From Subtercola sp. (GTDB lineage: Bacteria; Actinomycetota; Actinomycetes; Actinomycetales; Microbacteriaceae), in the NCBI GenBank assembly GCA_025463765.1, contig JAODBC010000022.1, positions 1-64,000 of the forward strand: a stretch of DNA of 64,000 bases, in the 5' to 3' direction. Below are positions 42,587-51,903 of the stretch, piece by piece; the stretch's first letter is position 1; every line of letters starts with the position of its first letter. Both the position numbers and the translations under genes were made by a program. The notes below the pieces were generated by a model. That model saw nothing but the letters and a program-made list of their open reading frames with translations, was not told where the DNA came from and made no database searches.

Positions 42587-43810
42587 CTACCCGGCGAGGG
42601 CAGACGCCGACTCGACGTGGTGGGCATGGGCGGCCTCGTGCGGAGCATCCACTTCGACCGGCAGGCTGCGAATTACGCGCTGGTTACGAAAGTGGCCCGC
42701 CACCATGCCGACGACGCCGAGGATCGTCCAGCCGGCCAGCACCAGCCACGGGAAAACCGTGCTCGCGTCGGGAAAGTACGAAAGGTCGCGGATGAGCGTG
42801 GCCGACGCCCCCGGAACGAACCACTGCCCGACGGCGCCCCACGGCGCGACCGTGAACTGCAACGGCTGCGCGGCCGACGACAGCGGGTTGCCGATCAGCA
42901 TCGTGAGCGCCGACCCGACCGCGATGCCGCCCCGGCCGAGCAACGCGTTGGCGCCGACGACGAATGAGGAGGTAGCGGCCATGGCGAGCATGACGGCGAG
43001 AGCGTTGATGATGAACGAGCCCTGCAGAATGCCGAACAGAGGCTGCATGACGACGGTCACGCTGATCCCTGCGACGACGGCATAGACGAAGACGCTGGTG
43101 AGCCGGCGCCAGACGCCGGTGATGAGCAGCGAGATGAGCACTCCGCCGAGGATGCCCCCCAGCACGAGCGGGAAGGCGGCGGCCGTGAGGCCGAGGCCGC
43201 GGGCATCCGTCGACGCCAGTGGCACCACATCGGTGACCGTCACCGTGATGGCGGGTGCGGTGGTGCCGGCGGGAGCCGTGCCGGCGGCGACGGCAGCTGC
43301 GACGGCGGCCTGCGCCGCGGCGTTCGCCTGGGCCTGGATGGGCGTGGCGAGCTGGTTCAGCACCTGGCTCACGGCGGCGCCATTCGCCGAAGCGGTGAGG
43401 ATCTCGGGGCCGGTGGCGACCGTCGCGCTGCCCGCGCTGCCGCTGCCCGTGCTGCCGGTGCCTGCGCTGCCCGTGCCTGCGCTGCCAGCGCTCGCGTCGC
43501 CCAGCACGATGGCTCCATAGACGTCGCGCGTGTTGATGAGGTCGACGGCAGCGGCCCGGTCGGTGACGGCCCTCACGGCGAACGCCCCGTCGGCCTGCGT
43601 ATTCAGCGCATCGGTGACGGCCTCGACCTGCTGCGACGTTCCAGCCACGGCGATCGGAATGTTCTTCACGCTCGACGTGACCGTGGGCCACACGAAGGCC
43701 AGCACGATCAGCGCGACGGCGACCGCGGCACCGACGGCGATGCCGATGGTGCGGCGCCACGCGGTGTGCGGGCGAGTGGATGCTGGTGGTGCTGTGTTGA
43801 CGGTGCTCAT
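42587..43810 (-). CDS. YhgE/Pip-type or ABC-2-like membrane protein
   Basis: A 407-residue membrane protein. The first helix (TIGIAVGAAVAVALIVLAFVW, near residue 25) is followed by an extracellular part of about 170 residues containing KNIPIAVAGTSQQVEAVTDAL and a low-complexity Gly/Ser/Thr run (AGTGSAGTGSTGSGSAGSA), then five or six helices including PLVLGGILGGVLISLLITGVWRR. This plan is that of YhgE/Pip and ABC-2-type proteins thought to export peptides or lipids. The ORF track begins 184 codons too early. Divergent TetR gene upstream. Confidence 0.78.
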   Translation of the reverse strand: MSTVNTAPPASTRPHTAWRRTIGIAVGAAVAVALIVLAFVWPTVTSSVKNIPIAVAGTSQQVEAVTDALNTQADGAFAVRAVTDRAAAVDLINTRDVYGAIVLGDASAGSAGTGSAGTGSTGSGSAGSATVATGPEILTASANGAAVSQVLNQLATPIQAQANAAAQAAVAAAVAAGTAPAGTTAPAITVTVTDVVPLASTDARGLGLTAAAFPLVLGGILGGVLISLLITGVWRRLTSVFVYAVVAGISVTVVMQPLFGILQGSFIINALAVMLAMAATSSFVVGANALLGRGGIAVGSALTMLIGNPLSSAAQPLQFTVAPWGAVGQWFVPGASATLIRDLSYFPDASTVFPWLVLAGWTILGVVGMVAGHFRNQRVIRSLPVEVDAPHEAAHAHHVESASALAG

Positions 43811-43900
43811 GGTTGCTCCTGGTGCTGCCGGTGGTGGGTCGCTGAGGCGTTGCTGCTGTGTCGCTGCTGCGGGGCTGTCGCGTCCCTGCCACATCGGTAA

Positions 43901-43961
43901 AAAGAATGTTCGTTTTATATTGTGAATGCACCCCGTCGGCTTGTCAAGAACGATCGTTCTT
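43901..43961. promoter_or_regulatory. Two TetR operators
   Basis: A perfect 16-base palindrome AAGAACGATCGTTCTT at 43946-43961 lies just before the TetR start, and a second copy (AAGAATGTTCGTTTTA, 12 of 16 identical) lies at 43902-43917 on the side of the membrane-protein gene. One site per promoter suggests joint repression. Confidence 0.65.
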
Positions 43962-43975
43962 TTTAGAGTGGACTC

Positions 43976-44587
43976 ATGCCCAAGGTCACCGACGAATACC
44001 GCGAAGCCCGCCGCCACGAGATCGCTCGTGCTGCGCTGCGCCTCTTCGCGCAAAAGGGCTTTCAAGCCACCTCGATGTCCGACATCATCGCCGAGAGCGG
44101 CCTCTCGGCCGGCGCGATCTACGGGCACTACAAGAGCAAAGACGAGCTGATTCACAAGGCGATCTCCGACATCGTGCAGTTCCGGCTCGATGCCGTCGGC
44201 TCGCTCGATGCTGCGCAGCCTCTCGACCCGGGTCAGCTCTTGCGCCGGTTCGTGTCGATCATGAGCGACGAAGTCGGTGACCTCGGGCTGCTGCTGCAGG
44301 TGTGGGCGCAGGCGGCGCTCGATCCGACCAGTCGGCAGGCGACCGACAGCATCGGCGCTCATCTGCGCCGCGTCTTCGAGTCGTTTTTGGCCGATTGGTA
44401 CGTGCGGGGGCTGGGCCAGGCCGAAGCGGATGCCCGGGGCGATGCCGCACTCTTCGCCCCTTTGTACGTGAGCCTGGTGCAGGGTTACGTCATCCAGAGC
44501 ACCATCTTCGAGAGCTTCGACCGCGACGCCTACTTCGCCGCCGCCTCAGCTCTGCAGCCCGCGAGCGCGGTAAACTTGAGTCGATAA
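43976..44587 (+). CDS. TetR family regulator
   Basis: A 203-residue repressor. The DNA-binding part is clear: RRHEIARAALRLFAQKGFQ, MSDIIAESGLSAGAIYGHYKSKDELI. The C-terminal domain has LLLQVWAQAALDPTSRQ and a long helix near the end. It is divergent from the YhgE-like gene with two operators between. Its last codons contain the left part of an imperfect HAIR element belonging to the downstream clp gene. Confidence 0.88.
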   Translation: MPKVTDEYREARRHEIARAALRLFAQKGFQATSMSDIIAESGLSAGAIYGHYKSKDELIHKAISDIVQFRLDAVGSLDAAQPLDPGQLLRRFVSIMSDEVGDLGLLLQVWAQAALDPTSRQATDSIGAHLRRVFESFLADWYVRGLGQAEADARGDAALFAPLYVSLVQGYVIQSTIFESFDRDAYFAAASALQPASAVNLSR

Positions 44588-44595
44588 GCCGCAAG
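44575..44595. promoter_or_regulatory. Imperfect HAIR element
   Basis: CTTGAGT, 7 bases, CCGCAAG: the left arm is perfect and the right arm differs from ACTCAAG at two positions. It overlaps the TetR stop and lies 72 bases upstream of the perfect HAIR site, so it may be a second HspR site. Confidence 0.45.
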
Positions 44596-44646
44596 TTCTT
44601 CGCTATGAGCGATATCGCGGGAATAACCCACCCTCCCGGGCGTTAA

Positions 44647-44667
44647 CTTGAGTCGAGGGTACTCAAG
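44647..44667. promoter_or_regulatory. HAIR element (HspR binding site)
   Basis: CTTGAGT, 7 bases, ACTCAAG: an exact match to the HspR-associated inverted repeat known from Streptomyces and mycobacteria. It ends 19 bases before the start codon of the clp gene, so HspR should repress that gene until heat shock. Confidence 0.9.
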
Positions 44668-44686
44668 TTTCACCCAGGAGGACATT

Positions 44687-47293
44687 TTGCCTAACAACTC
44701 AAACCCCGAGAACTCCGGCGCCAACTCGTTCGACGAGTTTCTGGCCCGCTACCTCGAGGGTGAGCGTTCTGCTCAGCAGGGCGCCCGTTCCATCGACATC
44801 AGCCGGTTTTTGAGCCGCCGCACCCATGAGGTGCTCGCCGAAGCCGGCAAGTACGCACTCGAGCACGGTCAGTCCGAACTCGATGCGCTCCACATTCTTC
44901 GCACCATCGCCGAGAAAGAACCCGCCGCCGAGGCGATCCGCCGTGTCGGCGCGAACCCCCGCGCCATTGCGGAGGCCGCCGAGCAGCGTCTGCCTCAGGC
45001 ATCCGCTGAGCGTGCCGACGTCGCGCCGTCGTTGACGCAGTCGGCCACGCGCACGTTATTCCACGCCTACCAGGTAGCACGGGCATCCGGTTCGACCTAC
45101 ATCGACCCTGAGCACCTGTTCTTCGCGCTGGTCATCAACCAAGACTCGCCTGCGGGCGCCGTTCTGGCTGCGGCCGGCGTGACTCCGGATGCCCTGCAGG
45201 CCGGCATGCGCGAAACCGTCGGAGCGGGCGCAAGCGGCGCTGCCGCCGGTGAAGCGGGCGAGGGCACCGAGACCGAATCCGACACCCCCACCCTGGACAA
45301 GTTCGGTACCGACCTCACCGAGATGGCCCGCGAGGGTGACCTCGACCCCGTGATCGGCCGGCTCGACGAGATCGAGCAGACCATCGAGATTCTGTCGCGC
45401 CGCACCAAGAACAACCCCGTTCTGATCGGTGAGGCGGGCGTGGGCAAGACCGCGATCGTCAACGGCCTCGCCCAGGCCATCGTCGACGGCGGCGTTCCCG
45501 AGCAACTGCGCGACAAGCGTGTCGTCTCGCTCGACCTGCCCGCGATGCTCGCCGGTACCAAGTACCGTGGCGACTTCGAAGAGCGGCTGACCAAGCTGAT
45601 GGACGAGATCACCGCACACAAGAGCGAACTGATCGTGTTCATCGACGAGATCCACACCGTGGTCGGTGCCGGTGGTTCTGGCGAGGGCGGAATGGATGCC
45701 GGAAACATTCTCAAGCCCCGCTTGGCCCGCGGCGACCTGCACCTCGTGGGCGCCACGACGCTGAAGGAGTACCGCTCGATCGAGAAGGATCCGGCGCTCG
45801 AACGCCGCTTCCAGCCCGTCACTGTCGGTGAGCCGAGCATCGAAGACGCCGTTCTCATCTTGGCGGGGCTCGCCTCGGCCTACGAGGAGCACCACGCCGT
45901 GACCTACACGCCGGAGGCCATTCGCGCATCCGTCGAGCTCTCGGCCCGCTACGTCAGCGACCGCTTCTTGCCCGACAAAGCCATCGACCTGATCGACCAG
46001 GCCGGCGCTCGTCTGCGCCTGCGCCTCGGCAAGAAGGTCGACGCGTCTGCTCTGCTTTCGCAGTTGGGCGAACTCGAAGCTTCGAAGAACTCCGCCGTCG
46101 CGGCAGAGCACTACGAAGAGGCGTCGCGTTTTCGTGACGAGATCGAGGCCGTGCAAGCGAAGCTCGCGAACGTGAAGTCGACAGACATCGCAGATGTCGC
46201 GGCCGTCGTCGGCGAGCCCGAGATCGCTGCGGTCATCTCACGGGCCACGGGCATCCCGGCCAACCGGCTGACGCAAGTCGACCGTGAGCGGCTTGCGCTG
46301 CTCGAAGACGAACTGCACGCCCGCGTGATCGGGCAAGACGACGCCGTGACGGTTGTCGCCAAGGCCGTGCGGCGCAACCGCACGGGCATGGGCGACCGCA
46401 ACCGGCCCGTCGGCAGCTTCTTGTTTCTCGGCCCGACCGGTGTGGGCAAGACCGAGCTGGCGAAGACCCTCGCGGGCTCGCTGTTCGGCGACGAGAAGGC
46501 CATGCTGCGCTTCGACATGAGCGAGTACGGCGAGCGGCACACCGTGTCGCGCCTCGTCGGTGCCCCTCCCGGATACGTCGGTTACGACGAGGCCGGGCAG
46601 CTCACCGAGCGTGTTCGCCGCAACCCCTACTCGGTCATCCTCTTCGACGAGATCGAGAAGGCACACCCCGACGTGTTCAACCTGCTTCTGCAGGTGCTCG
46701 ACGACGGTCGCCTGACCGACGGTCAGGGTCGTACGGTCGACTTTCGTAACACGGTGGTCATCATGACCTCGAACCTGGGCTCGGAGTTCTTGGCCAGCCG
46801 CAGCGGCGGAATCGGTTTTGTGGCCGACCACGCTGCCGGTGGCGGGTTCGGCTCCGACAAGGCGTTGCGCGACCGCGTCATGGGCAAGCTGCGTGAGGCA
46901 ATGCGCCCCGAGTTCTTGAACCGCATCGACGAGATCGTGCTGTTCCAGAAGCTCGAGAAGCCGCAGCTGCGCGAGATCGTTTCGCTGCTGCTGGGAGCCT
47001 CGCGGGCCCGCCTCGCGGTGCGGTCGATCGAGCTGTTGGTGACCGACGAGGGCATCGACTGGATCGCCGACAACGGCTACGAGCCCGAGTATGGTGCGCG
47101 GCCCCTGCGGCGCGTCATTCAGCGGTCGGTGGATGATCGCATCGCCGACCTGCTCGTCTCCGGTGCTCTGACCGACGGCGGTTCGGTGACCGTCTCTGCC
47201 TCGGACTCGGCGGGTGAGCTCAGCGTGATCGCCGCTCCCGCGGTTGCGCCCGGTTCTGCGACCGACGCCCCCGAGCTGGCCCACGCGGCCTAA
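44687..47293 (+). CDS. ClpC-type AAA+ unfoldase
   Basis: An 868-residue double-ring ATPase. AGGAGG at 44676-44681 lies 5 bases before a TTG at 44687 ([11 protein letters not shown]), so I start there; the track start would run through the HAIR box. Domains: a divergent Clp N-domain (to about residue 190), AAA1 with GEAGVGKT and [13 protein letters not shown], a short UVR-like middle segment ([20 protein letters not shown], in part) instead of the long ClpB coiled coil, AAA2 with GPTGVGKT and [10 protein letters not shown]. An IGF triplet in [10 protein letters not shown] sits where ClpP-binding loops occur. This points to a ClpP partner rather than a ClpB disaggregase, although HAIR control is usual for clpB. 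Confidence 0.85.
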   Translation: MPNNSNPENSGANSFDEFLARYLEGERSAQQGARSIDISRFLSRRTHEVLAEAGKYALEHGQSELDALHILRTIAEKEPAAEAIRRVGANPRAIAEAAEQRLPQASAERADVAPSLTQSATRTLFHAYQVARASGSTYIDPEHLFFALVINQDSPAGAVLAAAGVTPDALQAGMRETVGAGASGAAAGEAGEGTETESDTPTLDKFGTDLTEMAREGDLDPVIGRLDEIEQTIEILSRRTKNNPVLIGEAGVGKTAIVNGLAQAIVDGGVPEQLRDKRVVSLDLPAMLAGTKYRGDFEERLTKLMDEITAHKSELIVFIDEIHTVVGAGGSGEGGMDAGNILKPRLARGDLHLVGATTLKEYRSIEKDPALERRFQPVTVGEPSIEDAVLILAGLASAYEEHHAVTYTPEAIRASVELSARYVSDRFLPDKAIDLIDQAGARLRLRLGKKVDASALLSQLGELEASKNSAVAAEHYEEASRFRDEIEAVQAKLANVKSTDIADVAAVVGEPEIAAVISRATGIPANRLTQVDRERLALLEDELHARVIGQDDAVTVVAKAVRRNRTGMGDRNRPVGSFLFLGPTGVGKTELAKTLAGSLFGDEKAMLRFDMSEYGERHTVSRLVGAPPGYVGYDEAGQLTERVRRNPYSVILFDEIEKAHPDVFNLLLQVLDDGRLTDGQGRTVDFRNTVVIMTSNLGSEFLASRSGGIGFVADHAAGGGFGSDKALRDRVMGKLREAMRPEFLNRIDEIVLFQKLEKPQLREIVSLLLGASRARLAVRSIELLVTDEGIDWIADNGYEPEYGARPLRRVIQRSVDDRIADLLVSGALTDGGSVTVSASDSAGELSVIAAPAVAPGSATDAPELAHAA

Positions 47294-47304
47294 CCCGCCG
47301 CTCC

Positions 47305-47343
47305 CACGAATGCCCGCCCCCGCCTCGAGGGTGGGCATTCGTG
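47305..47343 (+). terminator. Hairpin after the clp gene
   Basis: CACGAATGCCCGCCC pairs with GGGTGGGCATTCGTG (14 of 15 positions) around a 9-base loop, starting 12 bases after the stop codon. Strong stem, no T-run. Confidence 0.6.
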
Positions 47344-47380
47344 CGTCCGCGCGCGGCGGGGACGGGCCCTGCCGGTCTGC

Positions 47381-47438
47381 CGCACACTTTGGAACATCTG
47401 CACCTGCTCGAGCGGTAGCGGATGCTCCGAACTGCGCG
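47381..47438. repeat. 58-bp palindrome, copy 1
   Basis: Two 25-base arms around a central GCTCGAGC. The left arm begins CGCACACTTTGGAACATC; the right arm ends GATGCTCCGAACTGCGCG. Self-complementary at about 17 of 25 positions. It resembles copy 2 at 48536-48593 at about 37-40 of 50 arm positions in either orientation, with an identical centre. Lies in the gap between the clp terminator and the AbiEi-like gene. Confidence 0.7.
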
Positions 47439-47505
47439 CGACTGCCCGCTCGCCGCTCTCGTAAACCGCCTTGCTGGTCAACGCGGGGAACCCCGGGCTG
47501 GATGC

Positions 47506-48441
47506 TCATCGGCGGCGCAGGGGAACGCCAGCGTTGAGCAGGAAGGCACGAAGCCGGGCCGGGTCGACGGCGCAGTGCCAATCCCAACGGGAGACCTTTT
47601 TCGGCAGCGCGCGGAACCGATCTTCGCGCACCTTCTCTTCGTAGACGACCTGACCGGGGCTGCGGCCGTGCAGGTATTCGGCCTTCAAATACTTCTGCTT
47701 GCCATCCACTTCGCCCAGATGGTCGAACGCCTGCCAATCGAAATCGGCTGCCCCGATGAGCCCCTCGGCATCGGAGTACTCCGACTGGAGAACCGGAATG
47801 ACGAACCCGCTGGCGTACATGTTCACACGGCTCACCGACTCTGCCGGCGAATCAGCGAGTTCGGTGGAGAAATCGAGAATCCGCTCGATTCGTGCATGCG
47901 TTTTGATCGGTCTTGCCGCAGCGAGGGCTTCGTACAGGTCTGCTTTTACGAGATGCCCCCTTCGTTTGCGGTGAAGAGCGAAGTCTGCCGCCGCCACTGC
48001 GGAAAGCGGTGAGCAAACGCTGGCCAGATCGATCACGGTGCGAGCGGCGGAGGTCACGAGCATCCCGTCGATTTCGACGATGTCGACTGCGTCGAGCCGG
48101 GTAGGATGCGCAACGACGCTGTTCCGAGTTCGCCCGCCAGACCCGCGCTCGACCAACCGATGCACTGTAGGTGGCCACCCATCGATCACGGGGATTCCGT
48201 GAACGACTGCGGCCGACCAGTGCGACAGCACAGGACGGCTTTCCTTCGAGTCGCACTCGGCCCGGCACCGCAAGAGATAACGCTCGTCGGGGTTCAGGAG
48301 CGACCATCTGCTGGCGGCGATGTAGACACCGCGTCGGATGCGATGAGCGTCGCCGCGGGAGACGGCGCGCGAGAGTGCGTGTCGGTCGCCACCGCTGCGC
48401 TCGACATCGCGGATGGTGGCGAGTCCATAGTCTTCGATCAT
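47506..48441 (-). CDS. AbiEi-like antitoxin-domain protein with possible nuclease C-terminus
   Basis: A 311-residue protein. The N-terminus has a winged-helix-like part, GLATIRDVERSGGDRHALSRAV, followed by the signature RRGVYIAASRWSLLNP, as in the AbiEi-type proteins of type IV toxin-antitoxin systems. The middle has LSHWSAAVVHGIPVIDGWPP and LVTSAARTVIDLASV. The C-terminus, AADFDWQAFDHLGEVDGKQKY, carries the D...E-x-K spacing of a PD-(D/E)xK-like nuclease, as in related actinobacterial proteins. No AbiEii-type nucleotidyltransferase toxin lies beside it. Both sides are marked by copies of a 58-bp palindrome. Function not proven. Confidence 0.7.
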   Translation of the reverse strand: MIEDYGLATIRDVERSGGDRHALSRAVSRGDAHRIRRGVYIAASRWSLLNPDERYLLRCRAECDSKESRPVLSHWSAAVVHGIPVIDGWPPTVHRLVERGSGGRTRNSVVAHPTRLDAVDIVEIDGMLVTSAARTVIDLASVCSPLSAVAAADFALHRKRRGHLVKADLYEALAAARPIKTHARIERILDFSTELADSPAESVSRVNMYASGFVIPVLQSEYSDAEGLIGAADFDWQAFDHLGEVDGKQKYLKAEYLHGRSPGQVVYEEKVREDRFRALPKKVSRWDWHCAVDPARLRAFLLNAGVPLRRR

Positions 48442-48535
48442 GCGCTCGAGCGTGACATCATGGCGCGTTCAAGCCGTGCGTCACCGACGGATCGGTGGAA
48501 AACCCCGATGCCTACGCCGCTGTGGAAAGGCTGCG

Positions 48536-48593
48536 CGCACACTTCGGTACATCCGCCCACGCTCGAGCAGGTGCGCATGTTCCGAAGTGTGCG
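48536..48593. repeat. 58-bp palindrome, copy 2
   Basis: Two 25-base arms around GCTCGAGC; the left arm begins CGCACACTTCGGTACATC and the right arm ends CATGTTCCGAAGTGTGCG, pairing at 20 of 25 positions. It lies between the divergent AbiEi-like and GntR genes, so it is not a terminator of convergent genes. Confidence 0.75.
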
Positions 48594-48634
48594 AGTCGAG
48601 GAGTAGGCGCGGGGAGGGGGCGCGGGAATCCAGG

Positions 48635-48698
48635 TGTGTATACACAGAGGGTTGCGGAAGGCGTGACGCCGCGTTAGAATGACCCTTGTGTATACACG
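48635..48698 (+). promoter_or_regulatory. prp promoter with two GntR operators
   Basis: Perfect palindromes TGTGTATACACA (48635-48646) and GTGTATACAC (48688-48697) have centres 52 bases apart, about five helical turns. Between them lies a promoter: TTGCGG (48652-48657), 17 bases, TAGAAT (48675-48680). The second operator covers the start point. The layout fits repression by a GntR dimer pair, perhaps with looping. Confidence 0.75.
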
Positions 48699-48730
48699 AG
48701 GCGCGATGGCGAGCATAGGGCGGGCATCCG

Positions 48731-49438
48731 ATGGCCCGCGCTAGCGACAGCGCTTACGAGCAGTTGCGCGGCGAGATCGTGAGCTGGCAGCTCGAACCGG
48801 GAACCGTGCTCGCGGAGGTCGAGCTGAGCTCGAGGCTCGGCATTTCGCGCACTCCGGTGCGCGAGGCGCTCGCACGACTCGTGGCCGACGGGCTCGCCGA
48901 GCCGCAGGGCGGGCGCGGGCTCGTGGTCACACAAGTCAGTGCCGAGAACGTGACCGAGTTGTTCGAACTGCGCCAGGCGCTCGAGCAGCAGGCGGCAGCG
49001 CTTGCGGCCGCGCGCCGCGACACGAGCGTGTTCGTCAAGCTGCAAGACGAGCTGCGCGAGGTTCCGGCGCTGCTGGCCGAAGCGGATGCCGCGGCCGACC
49101 CCTCGCGCAAGGCCTACTACGACCTGGTGAGCCGGTTCGACGACGCGGTCGACGACGCCGTGCGCAACCCGTACCTCGTTGGCGCGCTGAATGGAGTGCG
49201 TACGCACCTCTCGCGCATCCGTCGCCTCTCGCATGACAACCCCGCGCGGCTGCTCGAAGCGGCCCGTGAGCACCTGATGATCGTGGACGCGATCGTCGAC
49301 GGCGACGCCCGGCTCGCCGAAGACGCCACGCGCGTGCACCTCTACCGCAGCCTGCAGTCGACACTCGGTTCGCTGAACACCGCGCCGCTTACCAAATCCA
49401 GACAGCCCACCCAACAGAAAGACGTGCCCGCCAGATGA
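48731..49438 (+). CDS. GntR regulator (FadR subfamily) of the prp operon
   Basis: A 235-residue regulator. The winged helix-turn-helix shows [46 protein letters not shown] and [10 protein letters not shown]; the all-helical FCD domain has [20 protein letters not shown] and ends with [14 protein letters not shown], where Asp/His residues usually hold a metal or ligand. Its stop overlaps the prpD start (ATGA), so it is co-transcribed and probably autoregulated from the double operator. Methylcitrate or propionyl-CoA-derived compounds are likely inducers (inference). Confidence 0.88.
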   Translation: MARASDSAYEQLRGEIVSWQLEPGTVLAEVELSSRLGISRTPVREALARLVADGLAEPQGGRGLVVTQVSAENVTELFELRQALEQQAAALAAARRDTSVFVKLQDELREVPALLAEADAAADPSRKAYYDLVSRFDDAVDDAVRNPYLVGALNGVRTHLSRIRRLSHDNPARLLEAAREHLMIVDAIVDGDARLAEDATRVHLYRSLQSTLGSLNTAPLTKSRQPTQQKDVPAR

Positions 49439-50946
49439 AGCTCCACGACGTTCGAGTACACCCCAGCGCTGACAACCTCGCCCGCGAAGACCAGCTCGCC
49501 TACGCCATCGCCGAGGTCGCTGCCGACCCGGTCGCGGTCACCGACGAGGTCACCGAAATGGTCATCAACCGGATGATCGACAACGCCGCCGTGGCGACAG
49601 CATCCCTCACCCGTGGCCCCGCCGTCGCGGCCCGCGCCCAGGCGCTCGACCACCCGCACACTCCGGGGTCGACCGTGTTCGGCGAGGCCCAAGAAACCCG
49701 CGTCAGCCCCGAGTGGGCGGCCTGGGCGAACGGAGTCGCCGTGCGTGAACTCGACTACCACGACACCTTTCTCGCCGCAGAGTATTCGCACCCGGGCGAC
49801 AATATCCCGCCGATTCTGGCTGTGGCACAGCAAGCCGGGAGCAACGGCAAAGACCTCGTGCGCGGCATCGCCACGGGCTACGAGATTCAGGTCGACTTGG
49901 TGAAGGCGATCAGCCTGCACGCGCACAAGATCGACCACGTCGCCCACCTCGGCCCGTCGGCCGCCGCCGGCATCGGCACCCTGCTCGGCCTCGATGTCGA
50001 GACCATCTTTCAGGCCGTCGGCCAGGCGCTGCACACGACCACCGCCACGCGCCAGTCGCGCAAGGGCGAGATCAGCACGTGGAAGGCGCACGCCCCGGCG
50101 TTCGCCGGCAAGATGGCCGTCGAAGCCGTCGACCGTGCCATGCGCGGGCAGACCAGCCCGACCCCCATCTACGAAGGCGAAGACGGCGTCATCGCGTGGA
50201 TGCTCGACGGTAAAGATGCGCACTACGAAGTACCTCTTCCGGAGAAGGGTGAGGCCAAGCGCGCGATTCTCGACACGTACACGAAAGAGCACTCGGCCGA
50301 GTACCAGGCCCAGGCGTGGATCGACATGGCGCGAAAGCTGCACAACGAGCATCCGGAGGTCACCGCCGACAGCGTGGCGAGCATCGTCATCTACACGAGC
50401 CACCACACGCACTACGTGATCGGCTCGGGCGCCAACGACCCGCAGAAGTACGACCCGAAGGCCAGCCGTGAGACGCTCGACCACTCGGTGCCGTTCATCT
50501 TCGCCGTCGCCCTGCAAGACGGTGAGTGGAACCACGAGCGCTCGTACGCCCCCGAGCGCGCCGGCCGGCCCGACACCGTGAAGCTCTGGAACAACATCAC
50601 CACCGAAGAAGACCCCGAGTGGACGCGCCGGTACCACTCCAACGACCCGGCCGAGAAGGCGTTCGGCGGCCGCGTGGAGATCACGCTGACCGACGGAACC
50701 CGCATCGTGGACGAGATCGCTGTTGCCGACGCGCATCCGCTCGGTGCCCGGCCGTTCGCTCGTAAGCAGTACATCGAGAAGTTCCGCACGCTCGCCGACG
50801 GCGTGCTCGAGCCCGCCGAGATCGAGCGTTTTCTCGAGCTCGTACAGCGCCTGCCCGAGCTCGAGCCGCACGAGCTCGCCGGCCTGACCGTCACCGCGCG
50901 ACCCGGGCTGTTCACCCCCGAAACCAACCCGAAGGGTCTGTTCTAA
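49435..50946 (+). CDS. prpD: 2-methylcitrate dehydratase
   Basis: A 503-residue MmgE/PrpD family enzyme that dehydrates 2-methylcitrate to 2-methylaconitate in propionate breakdown. Seen: [20 protein letters not shown], the family segment [24 protein letters not shown] (in part: [16 protein letters not shown]), [19 protein letters not shown]-like [12 protein letters not shown], and [18 protein letters not shown]. It is the second gene of the operon; prpB starts immediately after its stop codon. Length is normal for the family. Confidence 0.93.
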   Translation: MKLHDVRVHPSADNLAREDQLAYAIAEVAADPVAVTDEVTEMVINRMIDNAAVATASLTRGPAVAARAQALDHPHTPGSTVFGEAQETRVSPEWAAWANGVAVRELDYHDTFLAAEYSHPGDNIPPILAVAQQAGSNGKDLVRGIATGYEIQVDLVKAISLHAHKIDHVAHLGPSAAAGIGTLLGLDVETIFQAVGQALHTTTATRQSRKGEISTWKAHAPAFAGKMAVEAVDRAMRGQTSPTPIYEGEDGVIAWMLDGKDAHYEVPLPEKGEAKRAILDTYTKEHSAEYQAQAWIDMARKLHNEHPEVTADSVASIVIYTSHHTHYVIGSGANDPQKYDPKASRETLDHSVPFIFAVALQDGEWNHERSYAPERAGRPDTVKLWNNITTEEDPEWTRRYHSNDPAEKAFGGRVEITLTDGTRIVDEIAVADAHPLGARPFARKQYIEKFRTLADGVLEPAEIERFLELVQRLPELEPHELAGLTVTARPGLFTPETNPKGLF

Positions 50947-51852
50947 ATGCTGTATTCCTCTGTGACCGCGGCCGACAAGCGTGCCGCGCTGCGCAAAGCG
51001 CTGGCGACCGGCGAACTGCTGCGCTTCCCCGGTGCATTCAACCCGCTGAGCGCCAAGCTCATCGAAGACAAAGGCTTCGAGGGCGTCTACATCTCGGGCG
51101 CCGTGCTGGCCGCCGACCTCGGGCTGCCCGACATCGGCCTCACCACGCTCACCGAGGTCGCCGGGCGCTCGCAGCAGATCGCCCGCATGACCAACCTGCC
51201 CGCCATCGTCGACGCCGACACCGGGTTCGGCGAGCCGATGAACGTGGCCCGCACCATCCAAACGCTCGAAGACGCAGGCGTCGCCGGCCTGCACATCGAA
51301 GACCAGGTGAACCCGAAGCGCTGCGGGCACCTCGACGGTAAGGCCGTGGTCGACGTCACGACGGCGACCAAGCGGCTGCGAGCGGCAGCGGATGCCCGGC
51401 GCGACCCCAATCTGCTGATCATGGCCCGCACCGACATTCGTGCGGTCGACGGTCTGCAGGCCGCGATCGACCGGGCGAAGGCCCTGGTCGACGCCGGAGC
51501 CGACGCGATCTTTCCCGAAGCGATGCGCGACCTGAGCGAGTTCGAGGCCGTGCGCAAGGCGGTCGACGTGCCGATTCTGGCCAACATGACGGAATTCGGC
51601 AAGAGTGAGCTGTTCAGCAACCAGCAGCTGGCCGACGTCGGGGTGAACATCGTGATCTACCCCGTGTCGCTGTTGCGCCTCGCCATGGGTGCGGCCGAGC
51701 GCGGGCTCGACACGATCGTCGCTGAAGGTTCACTGAACAGCCAGGTGCAGAACATGCAGACCCGCGCGAGACTGTATGAACTGCTCGACTACGAGGCGTA
51801 CAACGCTTTCGATACGTCGGTCTTCAACTTCGAGATTCCGAGCGCACGCTAG
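50947..51852 (+). CDS. prpB: 2-methylisocitrate lyase
   Basis: A 301-residue (beta/alpha)8 lyase that splits methylisocitrate into pyruvate and succinate. The catalytic motif is NPKRCGHLDGK with Cys near residue 125; the metal-binding part is PAIVDADTGFGEPMNVART, and IMARTDIRAVDGLQAAIDR follows. C-terminal FNFEIPSAR is typical. It begins the base after the prpD stop, so it is translated from the same message. Confidence 0.95.
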   Translation: MLYSSVTAADKRAALRKALATGELLRFPGAFNPLSAKLIEDKGFEGVYISGAVLAADLGLPDIGLTTLTEVAGRSQQIARMTNLPAIVDADTGFGEPMNVARTIQTLEDAGVAGLHIEDQVNPKRCGHLDGKAVVDVTTATKRLRAAADARRDPNLLIMARTDIRAVDGLQAAIDRAKALVDAGADAIFPEAMRDLSEFEAVRKAVDVPILANMTEFGKSELFSNQQLADVGVNIVIYPVSLLRLAMGAAERGLDTIVAEGSLNSQVQNMQTRARLYELLDYEAYNAFDTSVFNFEIPSAR

Positions 51853-51903
51853 GCCGTCGGTCGCACGCGTGCTAACCAGCAAATACCTCACGAGGGAGTG
51901 AAA

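Noticed and set aside
42684-43931. 415-codon minus-strand ORF in another frame of the YhgE-like gene
   Set aside because: Product is Arg/His-rich and lacks membrane helices. The frame ending at 42587 gives a sensible membrane protein.
44687-47293. Annotation as ClpB disaggregase
   Set aside because: The HAIR box suggested it, but the long coiled-coil middle domain is missing, and UVR-like and IGF segments are present.
47371-48603. Insertion sequence around the AbiEi-like gene
   Set aside because: No transposase and no target-site duplication at the outer edges of the palindromes; kept as a finding, not as a mobile element.
49342-51330. 662-codon minus-strand ORF over prpD and prpB
   Set aside because: Shadow frame with low-complexity Arg/Gly/Val product. 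The plus-strand frames are clear family members.
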